NCBI GenBank assembly: GCA_040002595.1 | Contig: JBDUED010000090.1 | Location: forward strand, 1-9,444 | Direction of reading: 5' to 3' | DNA: 9,444 bases | DNA from: Dokdonella_A sp040002595 | GTDB taxonomy: Bacteria > Pseudomonadota > Gammaproteobacteria > Xanthomonadales > Rhodanobacteraceae | Shown here: positions 1 to 5,030 of the stretch, in pieces | Layout: each line of letters begins with the position of its first letter | Numbering within the stretch: the first letter of the stretch is position 1 | Notes under the pieces: generated by a model | Database searches by the model: none | What the model was told of the DNA's origin: nothing | Seen by the model: only the letters and a program-made list of their open reading frames with translations | Position numbers and translations under genes: made by a program

Positions 1-10
1 CCGCTCCTGC

Positions 11-87
11 GCGCCCGTAGCTCAGCTGGATAGAGTACTGCCCTCCGAAGGCAGTGGTCGGGGGTTCGAATCCCTCCGGGCGCGCCA
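11..87 (+). tRNA. tRNA-Arg (anticodon CCG)
   Basis: Full cloverleaf read by eye. The acceptor stem GCGCCCG (11-17) pairs with CGGGCGC (77-83), followed by discriminator G84 and an encoded CCA (85-87). The D stem is 20-23/33-36 with one G-U pair. The anticodon stem CTGCC (38-42) pairs with GGCAG (50-54), and loop CTCCGAA gives anticodon CCG at 45-47. The T stem is 60-64/72-76 with one G-U pair and loop TTCGAAT. It decodes CGG arginine codons and closely resembles the E. coli CCG isoacceptor. No T-rich terminator is visible right behind it. tRNA 3' ends are common integration sites, and accessory-looking genes follow on that side. Confidence 0.97.
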
Positions 88-93
88 ATTCCG

Positions 94-120
94 CTGTGAC
101 ACTTCTGTGCCGGATCTGTG
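94..120 (+). repeat. Three CTGTG repeats in 11-bp phase behind the tRNA
   Basis: CTGTG occurs at 94-98, 105-109 and 116-120, each start exactly 11 bp after the previous one. The last two copies extend to TCTGTGCC (104-111 and 115-122). Spacing near one helical turn would place all copies on the same DNA face, as for iterated protein-binding sites. The position, 7 bp after the tRNA CCA, would suit arm-type integrase sites or a regulator of the 166-786 gene. That role is inference; the repeats themselves are seen directly. Confidence 0.6.
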
Positions 121-136
121 CCAAGTTTTTCTTGGC
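120..136 (+). other. Small hairpin with T5 loop between tRNA and first CDS
   Basis: GCCAAG (120-125) and CTTGGC (131-136) form a perfect 6-bp stem around a TTTTT loop. It lies 33 bases after the tRNA and 30 bases before the next start codon. There is no downstream T tract, so it is not a classical intrinsic terminator. It may help end the tRNA transcript, may be a binding site, or may be chance. Confidence 0.4.
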
Positions 137-165
137 CCGTCGGCCGGAATGAGTAAAGGCACGCA

Positions 166-786
166 ATGGCCAAGCCCATCCTCCAGCTCCGCGTCGAGCT
201 GCTGCACATCGAGCCGCTGATCTGGCGCCGCCTGCAAGTGCCTGGTGACTACACCTTTTGGGACCTGCACGTCGCCATCCAAAGCGCATTCGCCTGGAAC
301 GACACCCACCTGCATGAGTTCCGCCCCGTCGACCCATGTGGCGGCAACCCGCGCTTCGGCATGCCGCTGGACGATTTTGACGACAGCCCGCCGCGCCCGG
401 GCTGGGAGCACCGCGCGGCCGATGTGCTGACCCGGACCACCCCCCGCTTGGAGTACGAATACGATTTTGGCGACGGCTGGTTGCACCTGGTCACACTCGA
501 AGAAGTCCTGGCGGCGGCCCCGGGCAAAAAGTACCCACGCTGCACCGCCGGCGAGCGTTCTGCCCCACCGGACGACTGCGGCGGCCCTTGCGGCTACGAA
601 CGCCTCCTCGAGACCCTGGCCGACTCCGGGGACCCGGAACACGCCTCGTCCCATGCTTGGGCGAGCCGCCAGAAGGGGCAGCGGGGCAAGTTCGACCCCG
701 AGGCATTCGACGAACAGCAGGTCAAGTTCGCCAACCCGGCGCCCCGGCTGAAGCGGCTGCTCGCGCATCTGGCGTCGCGGAGCTGA
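166..786 (+). CDS. pRiA4b ORF-3-like family protein
   Basis: A 206-residue protein recognised as the plasmid pRiA4b ORF-3-like family (a domain also found in IS1096-type passenger proteins). Its biochemical function is not established. Visible family marks are the N-terminal WRRLQVPGDYTFWDLH stretch (about residues 20-35), the YEYDFGDGW core (residues 97-105), and a C-terminal segment with Cys126, Cys138 and Cys142 around a PPDDCGG motif, which could bind metal. No signal peptide or membrane segment is visible, so it is probably cytosolic. The length fits a complete single-domain member. ATG 166 is supported by TAAAGG at 154-159, six bases upstream. It sits alone between the tRNA and hipBA, and such genes are frequent on plasmids and islands, so it is probably cargo rather than a core gene. 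The family call is firm; any role is unknown. Confidence 0.88.
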   Translation: MAKPILQLRVELLHIEPLIWRRLQVPGDYTFWDLHVAIQSAFAWNDTHLHEFRPVDPCGGNPRFGMPLDDFDDSPPRPGWEHRAADVLTRTTPRLEYEYDFGDGWLHLVTLEEVLAAAPGKKYPRCTAGERSAPPDDCGGPCGYERLLETLADSGDPEHASSHAWASRQKGQRGKFDPEAFDEQQVKFANPAPRLKRLLAHLASRS

Positions 787-820
787 TCAGGGAGGCCGAT
801 GTGTGGAAATACAGCTCCTG

Positions 821-849
821 TTGCGTTTTCATAGTTAACAGCTTATAAG
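821..849 (+). promoter_or_regulatory. Predicted sigma-70 promoter of hipBA
   Basis: A -35-like TTGCGT (821-826) is followed after exactly 17 bp by a -10-like TATAAG (844-849). Transcription would start near 855-857, leaving a leader of about 28 bases to the GTG at 884. The -10 box lies inside the palindrome at 837-854, so bound repressor would block polymerase. The surrounding 80 bases are markedly AT-richer than the genes on either side. Position and match are seen; activity is inferred. Confidence 0.6.
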
Positions 850-854
850 CTGTT
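837..854. promoter_or_regulatory. Perfect 18-bp palindrome, probable HipB operator
   Basis: AACAGCTTATAAGCTGTT is a perfect 18-bp palindrome with half-site AACAGCTTA. It covers the predicted -10 box and ends 29 bases before the hipB start. A second imperfect dyad with the same ACAG/CTGT half-site core lies at 811-821, its centre about 30 bp upstream, close to three helical turns. HipB-type antitoxins are dimeric helix-turn-helix repressors that bind several palindromes at their own promoter. The half-site differs from the E. coli TATCC/GGATA operator, so it would be a lineage-specific site. The dyads are seen; the bound protein is inferred. Confidence 0.65.
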
Positions 855-883
855 TCTAACGAATACAGCCCAGGGTGCGTGAA

Positions 884-1153
884 GTGAGCCAGTACGTCGT
901 CCGAACCGCAGAGCAACTGCCCGCCCTACTCAAAGCCTTCCGGAAACAGGCCGGACTCACCCAGCGCCTGCTGGCCACGCGCCTTGGCATGACGCAGCAA
1001 ACGCTCTCCGCTCTCGAGCGCAGCGCCAACAAGGTGAGCGCCGATCGCCTGCTGCAGGTGCTGGGCATCCTCGGCGTCGACATGGTGCTGCAGCCGCGCG
1101 GCCTCGATGCCAGCCCCCGACGGCAGACCAGCGCGGGAGATGCCGGATGGTGA
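884..1153 (+). CDS. hipB: HipB-type antitoxin, HTH (Xre/Cro) repressor
   Basis: An 89-residue helix-turn-helix protein, the DNA-binding antitoxin that neutralises HipA and represses the operon. The HTH covers about residues 12-66, with TQ at 26-27 and recognition helix TQQTLSALER at 37-46. A polar, probably disordered tail (about 73-89) ends in a C-terminal tryptophan, W89. E. coli HipB (88 residues) has the same plan and also ends in Trp, and its tail is known to promote Lon turnover. GTG 884 is chosen because AGGG (872-875) sits eight bases upstream and the length then matches E. coli HipB. GTG 875 (92 residues) is open too but has no spaced ribosome site. The gene overlaps hipA by 7 bases, so translation is probably coupled. 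Family and context make the call secure; the exact start is less so. Confidence 0.92.
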   Translation: MSQYVVRTAEQLPALLKAFRKQAGLTQRLLATRLGMTQQTLSALERSANKVSADRLLQVLGILGVDMVLQPRGLDASPRRQTSAGDAGW

Positions 1154-2517
1154 CGAGCACAACGGGACGCACGCCGCGCCGCCAAGCTCTCGGCCTGTGG
1201 ATGAACGGGGACTTCGTCGGCACTTGGCGCATGGACGCCAGCGCCGGCGACCTCCTCGAATACGACACCGGCTGGCAAGCCGCGCCGCATGGCCGGCCCT
1301 TGTCGCTCTCGCTTCCGTTCGCACCGGGAGGCTTGCCGCATCGCGGCGACGTCGTGCGGGCGTACTTCGAGAACCTGCTGCCGGACAGCCAGGAGATCAG
1401 GGCTCGGACCGCGCGCCGCTTCCGCGCCCGGTCCACGCAGGCCTTCGACCTGCTCGGCCAAATCGGGCGCGACTGCGCCGGTGCGCTGCAGATCCTGCCG
1501 GAGGACATTGCTCCGGGCGACGTGCACACCATCGATGCCACTGCGCTTGACGAGAACGAGGTCGCAGCCATCTTGCGTGGCACGGTGGACCCGCCGGCGA
1601 TGGCCGGAGCCGCGCCGCCGGACAATGACGTCTTCAGGATTTCCATCGCCGGCGCCCAGGAGAAGACCGCCCTCGCCTGGATCGACGGTCGCTGGTGCCT
1701 TCCCCACGGTTCAACGCCGACCACGCACATCATGAAGCTGCCGATGGGCTTGGTCGGCAACATGAAGCTCGATCTGACGCATTCGATCGAGAACGAATGG
1801 CTCTGTTCCCGTGTCCTTGCGGCCTACGGGCTACCCGTTGCCGAGAGCGAGCCGCTGCAGTTCGAGGACATGAAGGTGCTGGCGGTCAGGCGCTTTGACC
1901 GCGCGTGGCTGGAAGGCCCATCGGGACAGTGGTTGGCGAGGTTGCCGCAGGAGGACTTCTGTCAGGCGACCGGCACGCCCGCGGCCCTGAAATACGAATC
2001 GGATGGAGGGCCGGGGATCGAACGGATCATGAGCCTGCTCGCCACCTCCGAGGAGCCCCAGTCCGACCGGCGAACCTTCTTCCTGGCGCAGCTCATCTTC
2101 TGGATGTTGCGTGCACCCGACGGCCACGCCAAGAATTTCAGTCTTTTCGTTCGGCCCAAGGGCGCGTACAGACTCACCCCGCTCTACGACGTGATGTCGG
2201 CGTGGCCCCTGATCGGTGAGGGTCGCGGCCTGTTGTCGGCGCAGAAAATCCGCATGGCGATGGCGATCCGCTCCACCAACGCGCATTGGAAGATGAGGGA
2301 TATCCACCGCCGGCACTGGATTGCCCTGGGCAAACGGTTCGGCGTCCTGGACAACGACGGTGGGGAAATGGAGGCCATCCTCGACGCGGTCATCGCACGA
2401 ACACCCCGGGTCATTGCCGAGGTGGCGGCCGGGCTGCCTCGGGGCTTCCCGCAGCACGTGGGTGGACCGGTGCTGCAAGGACTGAATCGGGCTGCGACGC
2501 AACTGGCCGGCGGGTGA
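1147..2517 (+). CDS. hipA: HipA-type serine/threonine kinase toxin
   Basis: A 456-residue HipA-family kinase, the toxin of a type II toxin-antitoxin pair. In E. coli, HipA phosphorylates glutamyl-tRNA synthetase, which triggers the stringent response and persistence. All key elements are present: Ser166 in SIAGAQEKTA (the autophosphorylated serine, E. coli S150), Lys197 in THIMKLP (ATP-binding lysine, K181), Asp325 with Asn330 in DGHAKNFS (catalytic loop, D309), and Asp348 in YDVMSA (metal-binding, D332). All four aspartate, lysine and serine positions are offset by exactly 16 residues from E. coli, so the core has no net insertion across that span. The RLPQEDFCQ and KYESDGGPGI stretches are also E. 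coli-like, so the same target is plausible. ATG 1147 has GGGAG at 1135-1139; GTG 1150 is an alternative. The gene overlaps the hipB stop and appears intact. Confidence 0.95.
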   Translation: MVTSTTGRTPRRQALGLWMNGDFVGTWRMDASAGDLLEYDTGWQAAPHGRPLSLSLPFAPGGLPHRGDVVRAYFENLLPDSQEIRARTARRFRARSTQAFDLLGQIGRDCAGALQILPEDIAPGDVHTIDATALDENEVAAILRGTVDPPAMAGAAPPDNDVFRISIAGAQEKTALAWIDGRWCLPHGSTPTTHIMKLPMGLVGNMKLDLTHSIENEWLCSRVLAAYGLPVAESEPLQFEDMKVLAVRRFDRAWLEGPSGQWLARLPQEDFCQATGTPAALKYESDGGPGIERIMSLLATSEEPQSDRRTFFLAQLIFWMLRAPDGHAKNFSLFVRPKGAYRLTPLYDVMSAWPLIGEGRGLLSAQKIRMAMAIRSTNAHWKMRDIHRRHWIALGKRFGVLDNDGGEMEAILDAVIARTPRVIAEVAAGLPRGFPQHVGGPVLQGLNRAATQLAGG

Positions 2518-2523
2518 TGCCTT

Positions 2524-2573
2524 CCCGGGCACAGCCGCCGGGGTTGGCACTTACTCCGGCGGCTGTGCCCGGG
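2524..2573 (+). terminator. Very strong GC-rich hairpin behind hipA
   Basis: CCCGGGCACAGCCGCCGG (2524-2541) and CCGGCGGCTGTGCCCGGG (2556-2573) form a perfect 18-bp stem. One G-U and two further pairs (2542-2544/2553-2555) reduce the loop to eight bases. It starts 7 bases after the hipA stop. There is no T tract on either side (GGGGAAACC follows), so it is not a textbook intrinsic terminator. It may stabilise the hipBA mRNA 3' end, terminate weakly, or be a member of a dispersed palindromic repeat family. The structure is certain; the role is inferred. Confidence 0.55.
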
Positions 2574-2887
2574 GAAACCTCAGGACGGAAGCTGATTCGA
2601 CAACAATCGATGTCACCGCTGCCGATCGTGCTCGGCCGGCAGGGCCGGAATCACTGGTTCAACTCGATGCACGTGCTTTGCAATCCATTGCCGGAGCTGG
2701 CATTTACTGCCGTCCGAAGCAAATCTTCCGCCGCCCGCCTTGGAATCACTGGCTTGCCGACTCTCAGGCGGACATTGATCTGCGTTCCGCCTTTCTCCTT
2801 GACCTCGACGCTTCGTTGCGTGGCTTGGCGTGCTGCCGGCGTCGCTTACCAACTTGTACTGCCAGAGGCTGCCACACAAGCTCGCCC
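2574..2887. other. Gene-free stretch between hipA hairpin and FTR1 promoter
   Basis: About 310 bases without a convincing gene. Short open frames exist on both strands. On the minus strand, three different frames each stay open for part of the stretch, but none has a credible start with a ribosome site or a protein I recognise. An 11-bp direct repeat GGAATCACTGG occurs at 2647-2657 and 2742-2752, 95 bp apart. The stretch could be a decayed gene or scar at the boundary between the hipBA cargo and the core genes, but nothing seen proves this. Confidence 0.5.
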
Positions 2888-2918
2888 TTGAACATGAGCG
2901 TCCGCGGCGGCACACTAT
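2888..2918 (+). promoter_or_regulatory. Possible promoter of the FTR1 iron permease gene
   Basis: TTGAAC (2888-2893) resembles a -35 box and CACTAT (2913-2918) a weak -10 box. The 19-bp spacing is longer than ideal. Transcription would start around 2924-2926, inside the Fur box, an arrangement that suits repression. Both boxes are weak, and the Fur box is the stronger evidence that a promoter is here. Confidence 0.4.
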
Positions 2919-2943
2919 GCAAATGAGAATGGTTCCCAATTGC
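2919..2943. promoter_or_regulatory. Fur box upstream of the FTR1 iron permease
   Basis: Left half GCAAATGAGAAT (2919-2930) and right half GTTCCCAATTGC (2932-2943) form a dyad around G2931; the halves match in 9 of 12 positions. The core TGAGAAT-G-GTTCCCA fits the 7-1-7 Fur consensus TGATAATNATTATCA at 6 of 7 positions on the left and 4 of 7 on the right. It lies 84 bases before the chosen start of an iron permease gene, which is the expected place for Fe-Fur repression. The sites also cover in-frame ATGs at 2917, 2923 and 2929, arguing against those as starts. Confidence 0.75.
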
Positions 2944-3027
2944 CTTCGGGCCCTGCGCAAGCTGATCGAGACGCCATCCGTCATCGCCTGCATGAACGCG
3001 TCTTTGACGCGCCCACGCATGTTCGAG

Positions 3028-4989
3028 ATGGCACGCGTTCGCCAGCGCGGGCGTACGCGTGTTCGCGCCACGCTGGTCTGGCTTGGCTTGACTGTTGCGT
3101 TCGCACTGGGCGGCGTCCCGCTCGCGGGCGCAACGCCGACCGACGACAGCGCGCAAACCATCGTTCATCTGCTCGACTATCTGGGCAGTGATTATCCGCA
3201 TGCGGTGCAGGACGGGCGCGCGATCGATGTCAGCGAGTACCGCGAACAAAGCGAGTTCGCGGCACAGGTGGGCGTTCTGCTCAAGCAACTCCCGACCAGC
3301 CCGATGTCGGCGTCGCTCGCGACGGAAGCAGAGGCGCTTGCCGCGATGGTCACCGCCAAACAGGAGGGTGTCGTCGTATCGGCGCAGGCGACGCGACTGC
3401 GCAATCACGTGATCGACGCCTACCAACTTGCGGTCGCGCCGAAAACGGCCCCTGATCTTGCGCGCGGAGCGACGTTGTTTGCCGGCCAATGCGCTGCGTG
3501 TCACGGCACGGACGGCCACGGGGATGGTCCCGCAGCTGCCGGACTGCAGCCCAAACCGACCGACTTCCACGATGTTGCGCGCATGCAGAGCAAGAGCACG
3601 TATGCGCTGTACAACACGATCACGCTCGGCGTCGATGGCACCGCGATGCGCGCGTTCAAGGAATTGCCCGATGACGATCGTTGGGCGCTGGCATTTTTCG
3701 TGGCGACGCGCGACGCAACGCCGTCGGCGCTCGCGCACGGCGAAGCGGCGTGGAAGCGCGGCATCGGCAAGGGCACGTTCGGTTCGCTGAAGGCGCTGGT
3801 CACGCTGGCGCCCGCCGACGCGCGCACCCAAGGCGGCGACGAATTGGCCGACGTGCAGGCATATCTGCGTGCACATCCCGCCGCGCTGCAGGTCGATGCG
3901 CTCGCGCCGCTCGCGATCACGCGCGCCAAGCTCGACGCGGTCGTCGCCAGCTACACGCGCGGACAAACGGCGCAGGCGCGCCAGTCGGCGATCGATGCCT
4001 ACCTCGATGGTTTCGAGATGATCGAGGCGAGTCTCGACAACGTCGATCATCCGCTGCGCACCGATGTCGAGCGCGCGATGATGGATTTGCGCACGACCAT
4101 CGCGTCCGGCGCGTCGACCGCTGCGGTCACGCAACAGGTGACGACGATCCGCGGGTTGCTCGACCGTGTCGATGCAGCACTTTCGGGTGGCGCGATTTCA
4201 CCCGCGACCTTGTTTTTCAGCTCGTTGCTGATCCTGCTGCGCGAAGGGCTTGAGGCGATTCTGGTGCTGGCCGCGATCATCGCCTTCGTGCTCAAAACCG
4301 GCCGCCGCGATGCCATGCCCTACATCCATTTGGGCTGGATCGCCGCGCTCGTGCTGGGCGCGGCAACCTGGTTTTTGACCACGCGTCTGATCGATCTTTC
4401 CGGCGCCAGTCGTGAAGTCACCGAAGGTGTCACCGCACTGATTGCCGCGGGCATGCTGCTGTACGTCGGCTACTGGCTTCATAGCAAGGCATACGCAAAT
4501 GCATGGCAAACCTTCATCCGCAATCAGGTAGGCGCCGCGCTGGAGAAAGGCACCTTGTGGACAATGGCCGGCGTTGCGTTCCTTGCCGTGTACCGCGAGA
4601 TTGTCGAAGTCGTATTGTTTTATGAAGCGTTGTGGGCGCAGGCACCGGCTGGCGGACACGCTCCGGTTATCGGCGGACTTGTCGCCGCCGTGGTCGCGCT
4701 CGGCGTGATTGGCTGGGCCCTCCTCAAGTACAGCGTACGCCTGCCACTCGGACCGTTTTTTGTCGGCACGTCGGTATTGCTTGCGCTGCTCGCGGTCGTT
4801 TTTGTCGGCAATGGAGTGCATGCGTTGCAGGAAGCGGGCATGCTCGGAGCGCGCAGCGTGGCGTTTGTTTCGCTGCCATTGCTCGGCGTGTATCCGACCG
4901 AGCAGGGATTGAGCGCGCAACTGGCTGCGTTGGTCGCCGTGGTGGCCGCGTTCGTGTGGGCGCGCCGCGGCAAGACCGCGGCGGACTGA
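3028..4989 (+). CDS. FTR1-family iron permease with fused cytochrome c domain
   Basis: A 653-residue inner-membrane protein for high-affinity iron uptake. Residues 1-35 form a signal peptide (Arg-rich start, hydrophobic core, cleavage after LAGA). A periplasmic part carries a c-type haem site, CAACH at 155-159, with Met207 in GTAMRAF as probable axial ligand. A helical EfeO-like linker follows, then a permease with about seven membrane helices from residue 390 on. Both FTR1 iron-binding motifs are present: REGLE (405-409) and REIVE (523-527). The haem domain may change the iron redox state before transport, as the multicopper oxidase does for yeast Ftr1; this is inference. Haem attachment would need the Ccm system. 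No efeO or efeB is adjacent. The frame is open upstream to 2830, but the Fur box argues for a later start. ATGs 2992, 3019 and 3028 all lack a good ribosome site; 3028 gives the best signal peptide. Confidence 0.93.
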   Translation: MARVRQRGRTRVRATLVWLGLTVAFALGGVPLAGATPTDDSAQTIVHLLDYLGSDYPHAVQDGRAIDVSEYREQSEFAAQVGVLLKQLPTSPMSASLATEAEALAAMVTAKQEGVVVSAQATRLRNHVIDAYQLAVAPKTAPDLARGATLFAGQCAACHGTDGHGDGPAAAGLQPKPTDFHDVARMQSKSTYALYNTITLGVDGTAMRAFKELPDDDRWALAFFVATRDATPSALAHGEAAWKRGIGKGTFGSLKALVTLAPADARTQGGDELADVQAYLRAHPAALQVDALAPLAITRAKLDAVVASYTRGQTAQARQSAIDAYLDGFEMIEASLDNVDHPLRTDVERAMMDLRTTIASGASTAAVTQQVTTIRGLLDRVDAALSGGAISPATLFFSSLLILLREGLEAILVLAAIIAFVLKTGRRDAMPYIHLGWIAALVLGAATWFLTTRLIDLSGASREVTEGVTALIAAGMLLYVGYWLHSKAYANAWQTFIRNQVGAALEKGTLWTMAGVAFLAVYREIVEVVLFYEALWAQAPAGGHAPVIGGLVAAVVALGVIGWALLKYSVRLPLGPFFVGTSVLLALLAVVFVGNGVHALQEAGMLGARSVAFVSLPLLGVYPTEQGLSAQLAALVAVVAAFVWARRGKTAAD

Positions 4990-4994
4990 TCAAA

Positions 4995-5030
4995 AAAAAA
5001 GCCACATCGCACACTCGCATCAGCTTTTTT
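4995..5030. terminator. Possible bidirectional terminator between convergent genes
   Basis: AAAAAAGC (4995-5002) and GCTTTTTT (5023-5030) can pair as an 8-bp stem, with an A tract on one side and a T tract on the other. It spans the 30-bp gap between two convergent genes, where a shared terminator is expected. The stem is mostly A-T and the loop is 20 bases, so the structure is weak. It also overlaps the last codons of the minus-strand permease. Position and tracts are suggestive only. Confidence 0.4.

Noticed and set aside
22..768. Minus-strand 248-residue open frame over the tRNA and the first gene
   Set aside because: Its C-terminal ARRDSNPRPLPSEG stretch is the antisense translation of the tRNA, a known annotation artefact, and the rest mirrors the clear plus-strand pRiA4b-like gene.
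1831..2550. Minus-strand 239-residue open frame opposite hipA
   Set aside because: It is a shadow of the fully conserved HipA catalytic domain and contains no recognisable motif.
2830..3027. Longer start for the FTR1 gene (719 residues)
   Set aside because: The extra residues lie across the likely promoter and Fur box and would bury the signal peptide; the open frame upstream is probably chance.
2613..3161. Minus-strand 182-residue open frame over the gene-free stretch
   Set aside because: It has no plausible ribosome site, overlaps the FTR1 promoter, Fur box and signal peptide region, and shows no recognisable domain.
2764..4134. Minus-strand 456-residue open frame
   Set aside because: It is antisense to the signal peptide and haem domain of the FTR1 gene, is extremely Arg-rich, has no recognisable domain, and is explained by high-GC shadowing.
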